From Micromonospora chaiyaphumensis (GTDB lineage Bacteria; Actinomycetota; Actinomycetes; Mycobacteriales; Micromonosporaceae): 64,000 nt of DNA. Location of the stretch: assembly GCF_900091435.1 (NCBI RefSeq), contig NZ_FMCS01000008.1:1-64000 (forward strand), in the 5' to 3' direction. Below the pieces are notes generated by a model, which did no database searches, was not told the origin of the DNA, and saw only the letters and a program-made list of their open reading frames with translations. A program made the position numbers and the translations under genes. Positions 34,275-42,675 of this stretch are shown in pieces. Each line of letters opens with the position of its first letter. Position 1 is the first letter of the stretch.

Positions 34275-34805
34275 TCAGTCCTCGGCGGCCGGCGGCGGGT
34301 CGGCCATCTCGAAGGCCATGAGGGTGGCGCCCACCCGGACCGTACCGGGGGCGTGCGGCGGCTGGGCGGCGTCGTGCAGCTCGGTCATGATCGCGTGCAA
34401 CCGGCCGCGCGCCGCCGCCCAGGCGTCGGGGGACACCCACAGCTCCGCGTCCGTGGTGACACCGGGCGTCCCGGGGGTGCGGTGGGCCACCCGGTCGAGC
34501 AGGTTGCGGGCCAGCGACTCGGCGAGCAGCGGCTGCCCCTCCTGCTGCTCGGTGAGCCAGGGGCCGCGTACCGCGCGATAGCGGCGTTCCCGGCCGCCGC
34601 GCCGGGCGCGCACGTCGGCCAGTTCGACCAGGCCGGCGGCGTCCAGCCGGCGCAGGTGCTGGCTGGCCAGGGCGTGCGAGATGGCCAGCTCCCGGGCCAG
34701 CGCGGCGGCGGAGAGCGGCGCGCTCCACAGCAGCGAGAGCATGCGCAGTCGTACCGGATGGGCCAGCGCGCGCAGGCGCGGATCGGCGGTGCTCACGGCC
34801 GCCAT
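34275..34805 (-). CDS. ArsR family winged-helix transcriptional regulator
   Basis: 176 residues. LRALAHPVRLRMLSLLWSAP and LARELAISHALASQHLRRLD form the ArsR helix-turn-helix, followed by a RERRYRAV wing. No Cys metal site is seen in the recognition helix, so it is more likely a drug or organic-ligand sensor than a metal sensor. ATG 34805 is used; GTG 34796 is possible. Divergent from an MFS exporter, which it probably represses through the inverted repeat between them. Confidence 0.85.
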   Translation of the reverse strand: MAAVSTADPRLRALAHPVRLRMLSLLWSAPLSAAALARELAISHALASQHLRRLDAAGLVELADVRARRGGRERRYRAVRGPWLTEQQEGQPLLAESLARNLLDRVAHRTPGTPGVTTDAELWVSPDAWAAARGRLHAIMTELHDAAQPPHAPGTVRVGATLMAFEMADPPPAAED

Positions 34806-34831
34806 TGAACCGCACCCGACGGGAGCGCTCA

Positions 34832-34853
34832 CCCCCAAGCATTGACTTGGGGG
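34832..34853. promoter_or_regulatory. operator between ArsR and MFS genes
   Basis: CCCCCAAG-CATTGA-CTTGGGGG, a perfect 8-bp inverted repeat with a 6-nt centre. The TTGACT -35 element at 34842-34847 lies inside it, so repressor binding would occlude the MFS promoter. Confidence 0.75.
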
Positions 34854-34870
34854 TCGGATGTGGACAGAAT
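34842..34870 (+). promoter_or_regulatory. probable promoter of the MFS gene
   Basis: TTGACT (34842-34847), a 17-nt spacer and CAGAAT (34865-34870), leaving a leader of about 15 nt before the GGGGGAGG ribosome site of the ATG at 34893. Confidence 0.6.
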
Positions 34871-34892
34871 CGCACCGCACGGGGGAGGTGCC

Positions 34893-36137
34893 ATGAGCTG
34901 GGGTACGACCAGAGTGCTGGGCAACCGCGACGCGGGCCGCTACCTGGCCGCCGTGCTGGTGTCCGGCTTCGGGACGGCGGCCATGCTGCTGGTGGCCGGG
35001 ATCTGGGTGAAGGACCTCACCGGGTCGAGCAGCCTCGCCGGGCTGGTCACGCTGGGCACCTGGGGGCCGACACTGATCGCCCCGCTGATCGGGGTGCTGG
35101 CCGACCGGTTCCGCCGCCGGCCGCTGCTGATCGCGCTGCATCTGGCCATGGCCGCCCTGCTGCCGGTGCTGCTGCTGGTCGACTCCGCCACCCGGGTCTG
35201 GCTGATCTTCGCGGTGACGGTCGCCTACGGGGTCAGCTTCGTGCTGATCGACTCGGCCGAGGCGGCGCTGGTGCCGGCCGTGGTCCCCGGTGAGCTGCTC
35301 GGTGACTTCAACGGGCTGCGGACGACCGTCAACGAGGGCATGAAGCTGGTCGCCCCGCTGGCCGGCGCCGGCCTCTTCGCCGCGTACGGCGGGCCTCCCG
35401 TGGTGCTGCTGGACGCCGCCACCTTCGCCCTCGCCGCGCTGCTGCTCACCCTGATCCGGGTCCGCGAGACGGCCCCACCGCCGCGCGAACCCTGGACCCG
35501 CCAGCTCGCCGAAGGGCTGGGCCACCTGCGCCGGCATGCCGCCCTGCGGCACCTGGTCGCCTGCACCGGAGCCGCCATGCTGCTGATCGGGCTCAACGGC
35601 GCCCTCGCGTACGCGGTGGTGGACGACGGCCTGCACCGGCCACCCGAGTTCAACGGGGTGCTCGGCACGATGCAGGGCGTCGGTTCGCTGATCGGTGGAC
35701 TGGCCGCCGGGACGCTGCTGCGCCGGTTCGGCGACCGGCGGGTGACGGCGGCGGCCGTCGCGCTCCTGGCCGCCGGCCTGGCGCTGCGGGCCGCGCCCGG
35801 CCTGGCCCCGGTGGTCGCCGGCACCGTGGCGGTCGGCGTCGGCGCTCCGTTGGTGCTGATCACCGTCTGGACGGCGGTGCAGCGGGAGACACCGAACGCG
35901 CTGCTGGGGCGGGTCTCCGCGACCGTGAACACGCTGACCTTCGGCCCCGGCACGCTCGCCGTGCTGGCCGGCGCGAGCCTGCTGGCCCTGGCCGACCACC
36001 GGATGATCCAGCTCGCCGGGGCGGCCGGCGCGCTGCTGCTCGCCGGCTGGGCCCTGCGCGGCGGGCCTCGTCCCGCCGCGCCGGCCCCGCCGCCGACCGC
36101 CGCCCCGCACTCGGACACGTCGCCGGTCAGCTCGTGA
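34893..36137 (+). CDS. MFS transporter (efflux type)
   Basis: 414 residues with 12 predicted helices. LGNRDAGRYLAAVLVSGFGT starts helix 1, and GVLADRFRRRPLLIAL is the MFS loop 2-3 signature. The central loop is charged. The EntS/MFS_3-like layout and the divergent ArsR regulator suggest an inducible drug or metabolite exporter. GGGGGAGG lies 4 nt before ATG 34893. Its end overlaps the convergent SDR gene by 11 nt. Confidence 0.88.
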   Translation: MSWGTTRVLGNRDAGRYLAAVLVSGFGTAAMLLVAGIWVKDLTGSSSLAGLVTLGTWGPTLIAPLIGVLADRFRRRPLLIALHLAMAALLPVLLLVDSATRVWLIFAVTVAYGVSFVLIDSAEAALVPAVVPGELLGDFNGLRTTVNEGMKLVAPLAGAGLFAAYGGPPVVLLDAATFALAALLLTLIRVRETAPPPREPWTRQLAEGLGHLRRHAALRHLVACTGAAMLLIGLNGALAYAVVDDGLHRPPEFNGVLGTMQGVGSLIGGLAAGTLLRRFGDRRVTAAAVALLAAGLALRAAPGLAPVVAGTVAVGVGAPLVLITVWTAVQRETPNALLGRVSATVNTLTFGPGTLAVLAGASLLALADHRMIQLAGAAGALLLAGWALRGGPRPAAPAPPPTAAPHSDTSPVSS

Positions 36138-36870
36138 AGCCGCCGTCCGCGTTGATCGTCGCGCCGGTCACGTACCCGCCGTCCGGCCCGGCGAGGAAGG
36201 CCACGACGGCGGCGATCTCCGCGGGGTCGGCGTAGCGGCCCAGGGCCGTGAAGGCGCGGATGGCGTCCGCGTTCGGCCCGTCCGCCGGGTTCGCGTCGGT
36301 GTCGGTCGGCCCGGGGACGACCAGGTTCGCGGTGATCCCTCGGCCGCCCAGCTCGCGGGCGAGGCCCCGGGTCAGGCCGGTCAGGGCGGTCTTGCTCATC
36401 GAGTAGAGGGCGAGACCGGGGAACACCGCCCGCTCGGCCACGTTGCTGCCGATGTTCACGATCCGGCCGCCGTCGGTCAGGTGCCGGACCGCCGCCTGGG
36501 CGAACACGAACGGCGCCCGCACGTTGACCGCGATGGTCCGCTCGACCTCGTCCGGGCCCAGCTCGGTCACCGGGCCGGTCAGGAACACCCCGGCGTTGTT
36601 GACCAGCACGTCGAGCCGGCCGAGCTCCCCGGCGACCCGGTCGACCGCCGCGCGGGCCGCCGCCGGGTCGGCGCTGTCGGCCCCCACCGCCAGGGCGCGC
36701 CGCCCGACCGCCTTGATCTGCTCGACCAGCTCGGTGGCCCGGTCGGCCCGCCGCTCGTAGGTGAGCGCCACGTCGGCACCCTCCCGGGCCAGCCGCAGCG
36801 CCACCGCCGCCCCGATACCCCGGCTGCCGCCGGTCACCAATGCCACTTTTCCGTCCAGAACTCCGTTCAT
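36127..36870 (-). CDS. SDR family NAD(P)-dependent oxidoreductase
   Basis: 247 residues. TGGSRGIGAAVALRLA is the TGxxxGIG cofactor loop, NNAG is in LVNNAGVFLTG, and the catalytic YSMSK pentapeptide (YxxxK) with an upstream Ser are present. GYVTGATINADGGFTS is the classical SDR end. It resembles 3-oxoacyl-ACP reductase (FabG)-like enzymes. ATG 36870; substrate unknown. Convergent with the MFS gene. Confidence 0.9.
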   Translation of the reverse strand: MNGVLDGKVALVTGGSRGIGAAVALRLAREGADVALTYERRADRATELVEQIKAVGRRALAVGADSADPAAARAAVDRVAGELGRLDVLVNNAGVFLTGPVTELGPDEVERTIAVNVRAPFVFAQAAVRHLTDGGRIVNIGSNVAERAVFPGLALYSMSKTALTGLTRGLARELGGRGITANLVVPGPTDTDANPADGPNADAIRAFTALGRYADPAEIAAVVAFLAGPDGGYVTGATINADGGFTS

Positions 36871-37041
36871 GCCACCAGCCTGCTCGGGCGGGGGCAGGGA
36901 GTCTGGCGGCGATCAGACGCCGCGTTCGCGCGCAACCAGACCGCTCACCCGTTGGCCACACCGGCCATCCGCACTCAGCCAGCGCATGGGCGTGATACGA
37001 CTGCTGAAAGCACAACAGAAGCGGCGGAAACGGGCGAGCTG

Positions 37042-38223
37042 ATGGCGATCGGGGCAGCGGCGTTCCTGCGACCACCCGGGAAACCACGGGCGACGTTCCT
37101 GGAGCTGTTCTTCGACCTGGTCTTCGTCCTGGCGCTTGCCCAGCTGTCACAGGCACTACTACGAGATCTCAGCTGGACCGGCGTCTTCCAGTCGCTGGTG
37201 ATGCTCCTGGCCCTGTGGGCGGTCTGGGCCAACACGGCAGGGCTGACCGACAGGCTGGACCCACAGCAGCCACTGATACAGCTGCTGGTGATCGCGACCA
37301 TGTTCGGCGCCCTGATGATGGCCATCACGGCGCCCGCGGCGTTCAGCGACCGAGGTATGACCTTCGCCATCGCATACGTCGCAGTCCAGATCGGTCGGAA
37401 CGCCGGCGCCGTGCTCCTGGTGCGGGGCCACGAGGCGCGGGGCGCCTTCGCGCGCCCGCTCTTCTGGTTCGGCGTATCCGCAGTGCCATGGATCGCCGGT
37501 GCCGTCGCACAGGACACGGCACGTGGAGCGCTGTGGGCGCTGGCGGTAGCCGTCGAGTACGGGGCACTTGCGCTCGGCCTACCCACACCGGGGCTGGGTC
37601 GCGCGTTCACGCGGAAGGCCGAGTTCGCCGTCTCCGGCGCGCACGTGGCCGAACGCTTCCAGCAGTTCTTCATCCTCGCGCTCGGCGAGCTCATCCTGGT
37701 CACCGGGCTGACCGCCGGCCGCAGCGGCTTCGAGCCCGACCGGAGAGCCGCGGTCGTTCTCGCGTTCGCCACCACGGCGCTGCTGTGGCGGATCTACATC
37801 CACCGCACCGGGGAACTGCTGGCCGACGCCATCGCAGCCGCCCCCGACCCGGTCCGCGCCCTGATCACGGTGGTGAACGTCCATCTGGTCATGGTCGCCA
37901 GCATCGTCACGATCGCCGTCGGCAACGAACTCGTCATCGAGCACCCGTCCGGCCACCCCCGGCCGGCCTGGTCCGCCGTCATCCTCGGCGGACCCGCACT
38001 GTTTCTCGTTGGACGCGCCGCCGTCGAGTACGCCGTATTCAGCCGCATATCCCCGAATCGGCTGATCGGGGTACTCCTGCTCGCCGCCATTTCACCCGGG
38101 GCCTTCTTCCTGCCGCCACTGCTGGTCGCCAGTGCGCCAGTCCTCGTCCTGGCCGGGATCGCCGTGTCCGACGCGATCCGCGCCCGAGGGCGCCCACCCG
38201 AGCGGCCGTCACCACCCGGCTAG
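37042..38223 (+). CDS. low temperature requirement protein A (LtrA) family membrane protein
   Basis: 393 residues with about ten helices. RATFLELFFDLVFVLALAQLS is the hallmark of LtrA proteins, followed by FQQFFILALGELILVTG in the second half. Named for a Listeria cold-growth gene; the molecular role is unknown. ATG 37042 overlaps the stop of an 18-codon upstream frame (TGATG). No good ribosome site is seen, so coupling to that frame is possible. Codon use includes more A-ending codons than neighbours near the start. Confidence 0.85.
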   Translation: MAIGAAAFLRPPGKPRATFLELFFDLVFVLALAQLSQALLRDLSWTGVFQSLVMLLALWAVWANTAGLTDRLDPQQPLIQLLVIATMFGALMMAITAPAAFSDRGMTFAIAYVAVQIGRNAGAVLLVRGHEARGAFARPLFWFGVSAVPWIAGAVAQDTARGALWALAVAVEYGALALGLPTPGLGRAFTRKAEFAVSGAHVAERFQQFFILALGELILVTGLTAGRSGFEPDRRAAVVLAFATTALLWRIYIHRTGELLADAIAAAPDPVRALITVVNVHLVMVASIVTIAVGNELVIEHPSGHPRPAWSAVILGGPALFLVGRAAVEYAVFSRISPNRLIGVLLLAAISPGAFFLPPLLVASAPVLVLAGIAVSDAIRARGRPPERPSPPG

Positions 38224-38226
38224 CCA

Positions 38227-38270
38227 AGACGACTCAGGGCCGGTCCCCATGAGGGCCGGCCCTGTCGTCT
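38227..38270. terminator. terminator after the LtrA gene
   Basis: AGACGAC and AGGGCCGG arms pair with CCGGCCCT and GTCGTCT, with a small bulge, 4 nt after the stop. It also lies beyond the end of the convergent tRNA-Ser gene. Confidence 0.65.
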
Positions 38271-38286
38271 GTCCTGCTCAAGAGAG

Positions 38287-38371
38287 CGGAGGATACGAGA
38301 TTCGAACTCGTGAGGGTGTTAACCCAACACGCTTTCCAAGCGTGCGCCCTAGGCCTCTAGGCGAATCCTCC
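38287..38371 (-). tRNA. tRNA-Ser (GGA)
   Basis: 85 nt on the minus strand. Perfect acceptor GGAGGAT/ATCCTCC, anticodon loop CTTGGAAAG with GGA, a long variable arm and GTTCGAATC T loop. Discriminator G; no encoded CCA. Confidence 0.95.
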
Positions 38372-38451
38372 GCGAGCCAGGATACAGGTCCCCGACCGCC
38401 GGGCCACCCCACCACCCCCTGAAGATCCACCCCGCGTCGGGTAGGCTGGGC

Positions 38452-38545
38452 GGCACCCCCCGTGCGGCGTGCATCTCGTGAACCTCCCCAGGGCCGGAAG
38501 GCAGCAAGGATAAGCGGGCTCTGACGGGTGCACGGGGGGCCTTTC
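38452..38545 (+). ncRNA. ffs: small signal recognition particle RNA (4.5S type)
   Basis: The distal arms CCCCCCGTGC (38456-38465) and GCACGGGGGG (38530-38539) pair. The interior contains the SRP domain IV signature GGCCGGAAGGCAGCAAGG with the GGAA tetraloop and the two conserved internal loops. Position between tRNA-Ser and dnaX is typical of actinobacteria. Ends are approximate. Confidence 0.9.
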
Positions 38546-38651
38546 TGTCTCCGGGTGCCGGTAACGTCCCTGCGGGTCAGGTCACGGGGTGGTGGGTGGT
38601 CACCCGGGGCCGACCGGCGCAGAATGGCTCGGTCGAGAGGAGGCGGGACGG

Positions 38652-41324
38652 GTGGCACTGGCCCTTTACCGCAAGTACCGGCCCCGTACGTTCGCCGAGG
38701 TCATCGGCCAGGAGCACGTCACCGAGCCGCTGTCGCAGGCGCTGCGCAGCGGGCGGCTGAACCACGCCTACCTCTTCTCCGGCCCCCGGGGCTGCGGCAA
38801 GACCTCCAGCGCCCGCATCCTGGCCCGCTCGCTCAACTGTGAGCAGGGGCCGACCCCGGAGCCGTGCGGGCAGTGTGAGTCGTGCCGCTCGCTGGCCACG
38901 GACGGCGCCGGCTCGATCGACGTCATCGAGATCGACGCGGCCAGCCACGGCGGCGTCGACGACGCCCGCGAGCTGCGCGAGAAGGCGTTCTTCGCGCCGG
39001 CCCGCAGCCGCTTCAAGATCTATGTCATCGACGAGGCGCACATGGTCTCGTCGGCCGGCTTCAACGCCCTGCTCAAGCTGGTCGAGGAGCCCCCGGAGTA
39101 CGTCAAGTTCATCTTCGCCACCACCGAGCCGGAGAAGGTCCTCGGCACGATCAAGTCGCGGACCCACCACTACCCGTTCCGGCTCATCCCGCCGAAGGTG
39201 CTCCGGCCCTACCTGGAGCAGCTGACCGAGGCCGAAGGCGTCAAGGTCGAGCCGGCGGTCTTCCCGCTGGTGGTGCGCGCCGGTGGCGGCAGCGCCCGCG
39301 ACAGCCTCTCCGTGCTCGACCAGCTCATCGCCGGGGCCGGCCCCGAGGGGGTCAGCTACGCCCGGGCCGCCGCGCTGCTCGGTGTCACCGACTCCGCGCT
39401 GATCGACGAGATGTGCGACGCGCTGGCCGCCGGTGACGGCGCCGCCGCGTACGCCACCGTCGACCGGGTCGCGGAGGCCGGGCACGACCCGCGCCGGTTC
39501 GCCTCCGACCTGCTGGAGCGGCTCCGCGACCTGATCGTCATGCAGCAGGTGCCCGACGCCGCTGCCAAGGGCCTGATCGACGGCCCCGACGACCAGATCG
39601 AGCGGATGGCCGCCCAGGCCCAGCGGCTCGGCCCGGCCACCCTGTCCCGCTGCGCCGACATCGTGCACAACGGCCTGGTCGAGATGCGCGGCACCACCGC
39701 ACCCCGGCTGCTGCTCGAGCTGATCTGCGCCCGGATGCTGCTGCCCGGCGTGGACGACTCGTCCGGTGGCCTGCTCCAGCGCCTGGAGCGGATGGAGCGC
39801 CGGCTCACCCTGGGTGGCGCCGAGCCGCCGCCGGCCGCCGCCGGCTCCGCGCCGGTCGGCTCCGCCCCGGGGGTACGCCCGGCGCCTCCCGCCCCGACCG
39901 CGGCTGCCGCCGCGCCCGACCCGGAGACCGCCGGCGCGCCGGCGGCTGCCGGTGCCCCGACCGGGGCGGCCGCCGCCCGCGCCGCCGCCGCGGCGGCCGG
40001 TGCCCGCTCGGCCCCGGCTGCCCGCCCGGCCGGCCCGGCCGAGAGCGGTCCCGCCCAGCCCGGTCCGGGCGCCCGTCCTGGCGACAGCGCCGGCCCGGCC
40101 CGGCCGGCCCCGGGTCCGACCGACCGGGCGCCCGGCGGCCCACCTGACCGGGCCACTGGCGGCTCGACGGCCGGTGGTCCGGCGTCCGGCGCTCCCGTCC
40201 GGCGGCCGGTCCCGGCCTCGGCGGTGCTGCCCGATCCGGCCACCCCCGAGCCGCCGCGCCCCGGTGCCGCCCCGGCCGGCGCGCTCGACGCCGTCGCGGT
40301 GCGCCGGGTCTGGGCCGAGGTGGTCGGCAAGGTCAACCGCAGCAACAAGCGGATCGCGGCGCTGATGCGCGACGCGGTGGTCCGCGACCTGGACGGCGAC
40401 ACGCTGGTGCTGACCGTGAAGTCGACGGTGCTGGCGAAGATGATGGCCGACCACGCCGCCGTGCTCACCGACGCGCTCTACGAGGAGCTGGGCGGCCGCT
40501 GGCAGATCCGGTGCGAGGTGGCCGGCGAGCGGGGCGCTGCCTCGCTCGGCGGCCCGGCCCGCCCCTCCGGTTCGTCCCGCGCGGCGTCCTCCGATCCGGC
40601 CCCGGTGGCCGGTCCAGATGCCGCACCGGCACGCCCGGCCGGCCCGTCCGGCGGAGCCGCCCGCGCGTCGGAGCCGTCCGGTGATCCCTCCCGCCGGGTG
40701 TCCGGCCCGTCCGCACCCGGGACGGCTGCCGGCGGGGACGACGACGAGGAGGACTGGCCGGAGCCGGCCCGACCGGGCGGCACCGGCCAGCCGACCGGTG
40801 ACGGCGCTGCCCCGACGGCTGCCGCCGACGCCGACGACTGGCCCGACGCGGCCCGCCCGGGCGGGACGGCAGCCGTGGCCACGGCCACCGCGCCGGCCGC
40901 CGTCTCGGCGCCCGCCGTACCCAGGCCGGCCGGACCACCGGCCACCGCGCCGGCGCCAACGCCGGCGGGCGGTGCCGCGCCGAAGAACAGCGCGATCGCG
41001 GCGGCCCGGGCGGCCGCGGCGGCGGCCGCCGCCGGTGGCGGTCCTGGCAAGGGTCCCCGGGCGGCGCAGGCGGCCCGGAAGACCGCCGACGCCGAGTGGG
41101 CCGGGGAGCCGCCCTACGACCCCGACTACGACGGGCCGGTCGGCAACCGGTCGGCGGCCCCGGCCCCGGCGGCACCCGCCTACGAGGGCTTCGACCCGGG
41201 CGACGAGCCGCTGGACGACGTGATCGACGAGCGGACCGCCCGGCAGTCCAGCGAGGAGCAGGCGGTGCAGCTGCTCCGCGAGGCGTTCGGGGCCGAGAAG
41301 ATCAACGAGGTGGACGCGCGGTAG
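38652..41324 (+). CDS. dnaX: DNA polymerase III subunits gamma and tau
   Basis: 890 residues. LYRKYRPRTFAEVIGQEHV begins the clamp-loader ATPase, with Walker A GPRGCGKTS, four zinc Cys in CEQGPTPEPCGQCESC and the Walker B-type YVIDEAHM. A conserved domain III follows. From about residue 390 a long Ala/Pro-rich linker leads to the tau-like part (VWAEVVGKVNRSNKRIAALM). It loads the sliding clamp for replication. GTG 38652 has AGGAGG 8 nt upstream. First gene of the dnaX-ybaB-recR operon. Confidence 0.95.
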   Translation: MALALYRKYRPRTFAEVIGQEHVTEPLSQALRSGRLNHAYLFSGPRGCGKTSSARILARSLNCEQGPTPEPCGQCESCRSLATDGAGSIDVIEIDAASHGGVDDARELREKAFFAPARSRFKIYVIDEAHMVSSAGFNALLKLVEEPPEYVKFIFATTEPEKVLGTIKSRTHHYPFRLIPPKVLRPYLEQLTEAEGVKVEPAVFPLVVRAGGGSARDSLSVLDQLIAGAGPEGVSYARAAALLGVTDSALIDEMCDALAAGDGAAAYATVDRVAEAGHDPRRFASDLLERLRDLIVMQQVPDAAAKGLIDGPDDQIERMAAQAQRLGPATLSRCADIVHNGLVEMRGTTAPRLLLELICARMLLPGVDDSSGGLLQRLERMERRLTLGGAEPPPAAAGSAPVGSAPGVRPAPPAPTAAAAAPDPETAGAPAAAGAPTGAAAARAAAAAAGARSAPAARPAGPAESGPAQPGPGARPGDSAGPARPAPGPTDRAPGGPPDRATGGSTAGGPASGAPVRRPVPASAVLPDPATPEPPRPGAAPAGALDAVAVRRVWAEVVGKVNRSNKRIAALMRDAVVRDLDGDTLVLTVKSTVLAKMMADHAAVLTDALYEELGGRWQIRCEVAGERGAASLGGPARPSGSSRAASSDPAPVAGPDAAPARPAGPSGGAARASEPSGDPSRRVSGPSAPGTAAGGDDDEEDWPEPARPGGTGQPTGDGAAPTAAADADDWPDAARPGGTAAVATATAPAAVSAPAVPRPAGPPATAPAPTPAGGAAPKNSAIAAARAAAAAAAAGGGPGKGPRAAQAARKTADAEWAGEPPYDPDYDGPVGNRSAAPAPAAPAYEGFDPGDEPLDDVIDERTARQSSEEQAVQLLREAFGAEKINEVDAR

Positions 41325-41407
41325 CGCGCGTCGACCGCCGAGGAGCAGTGCCGCCGCCCGACTAGGCTGGGCGCGGCCGATCAGACGAGTGCGAGAAGGA
41401 GCCGTCC

Positions 41408-41740
41408 GTGCGCCCAGGTGGACAGCCGAACATGCAGCAGATGCTGAAGCAGGCGCAGAAGATGCAGCAGCAGATCGCCAAGGCCCAGGCCGAGCTGGCC
41501 GAGGCCGAGCTGACCGGCACCGCCGGTGGGGGCCTGGTCACCGCCACCGTCGCCGGCACCGGTGAGCTGAAGGCGATCAAGATCGACCCGAAGGCGGTCG
41601 ACCCGGAGGACGTGGAGACGCTGGAGGACCTGGTCGTCGCCGCCGTGCACAACGCCGCCGAGGCGGCCCGGGAGCTGACCGAGAAGAAGATGGGCCCGGT
41701 CGCGGGCGGCATGGGCGGCCTCGGCCTGCCCGGGTTCTGA
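41408..41740 (+). CDS. YbaB/EbfC family nucleoid-associated protein
   Basis: 110 residues. An N-terminal Met/Gln-rich helix (NMQQMLKQAQKMQQQIAKAQ) is followed by GTAGGGLVTATVAGTGELKAI, the YbaB beta sheet, and a Gly-rich tail. Dimeric DNA-binding protein that shapes the nucleoid, conserved between dnaX and recR. GTG 41408 has AAGGAG 7 nt upstream. Confidence 0.93.
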   Translation: MRPGGQPNMQQMLKQAQKMQQQIAKAQAELAEAELTGTAGGGLVTATVAGTGELKAIKIDPKAVDPEDVETLEDLVVAAVHNAAEAARELTEKKMGPVAGGMGGLGLPGF

Positions 41741-41748
41741 GCCGGCAG

Positions 41749-42342
41749 ATGTACGAGGGTGCCATCCAGGACCTGATCGACGAGCTGGGCCGGCTCCCGG
41801 GCGTGGGCCCGAAGAGCGCCCAGCGGATCGCGTTCCACGTCCTCTCGGCGGACCCCGCCGACGTGAACCGGCTGGCCGGTGCGCTGCGCAAGGTCAAGGA
41901 TCTGGTGCGGTTCTGCACCACCTGCTACAACGTGGCCGAGTCGGAGCAGTGCCGGATCTGCCGTGACCCGCGGCGCACCGACGAGGTGCTCTGCGTGGTC
42001 GAGGAGCCGAAGGACGTCGTGGCGATCGAGCGGACCGGTGAGTTCCGCGGCCGCTACCACGTGCTCGGCGGCGCCATCAACCCGCTGGAGGGCATCGGCC
42101 CGGACAACCTGCGGATCCGGGAGCTGATGACCCGGCTGGGCGGGGGCGCGGTCCGCGAGCTGATCCTCGCCACCGACCCGAACACCGAGGGTGAGGCGAC
42201 CGCGACCTACCTGGCGCTGATGGTGAAGCCGATGGGCATCGCGGTGACCCGGCTGGCCAGCGGCCTGCCGGTCGGTGGCGACCTGGAATACGCCGACGAG
42301 ATCACCCTGGGCCGCGCGTTCGAGGGCCGCCGGGCGATCTGA
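41749..42342 (+). CDS. recR: recombination mediator RecR
   Basis: 197 residues, full family length. The HhH segment LPGVGPKSAQRIAFHVL is followed by a C4 zinc finger (CTTCYNVAESEQCRIC) and a Toprim domain (CVVEEPKDVVAIER; LATDPNTEGEATA). It works with RecF/RecO to load RecA on gapped DNA. Starts 9 nt after the ybaB stop. Confidence 0.96.
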   Translation: MYEGAIQDLIDELGRLPGVGPKSAQRIAFHVLSADPADVNRLAGALRKVKDLVRFCTTCYNVAESEQCRICRDPRRTDEVLCVVEEPKDVVAIERTGEFRGRYHVLGGAINPLEGIGPDNLRIRELMTRLGGGAVRELILATDPNTEGEATATYLALMVKPMGIAVTRLASGLPVGGDLEYADEITLGRAFEGRRAI

Positions 42343-42357
42343 CCGGAGCGACGTACC

Positions 42358-42389
42358 GCCGGCCGGTCCCCTTGTGGGGGCCGGCCGGC
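42358..42389 (+). terminator. dnaX-ybaB-recR operon terminator
   Basis: 14-bp stem (GCCGGCCGGTCCCC with its complement, one T-G pair) with a TTGT loop, 15 nt after the recR stop. Confidence 0.85.
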
Positions 42390-42675
42390 ATCGTTCGCGT
42401 ATCCGGAATGTGAGACGGGTGTGGTTCGCCACGTCCTCGCCGCCCGGCCGGCGACTGTCCGCTTTTGCGGTGATCCGTCCGGTCCCACTATCTGCTCATG
42501 GCTGTGACAGTCCTGTTTGTCGGGAGATCGCGCGCTGTCAGACCCGGCCACTTGGTGTCGGCTTGATAGCGATTGCCTCGCGGGCGTTCCGCATTCTGTG
42601 TGTCGTGTCATAGCCTCCCGCACACGGACTGAGTCACAGCTCGGCGTGGACACATGCGCATGACAGAGGTGAGAG
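42390..42675. other. intergenic region upstream of the peptide ABC operon
   Basis: 286 nt without a credible gene. A TGACAG...CTGTCA 6-bp inverted repeat with a 24-nt spacer lies at 42505-42540, and AT content is locally raised, as expected for the operon promoter. No convincing -35/-10 pair was identified. Confidence 0.5.
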
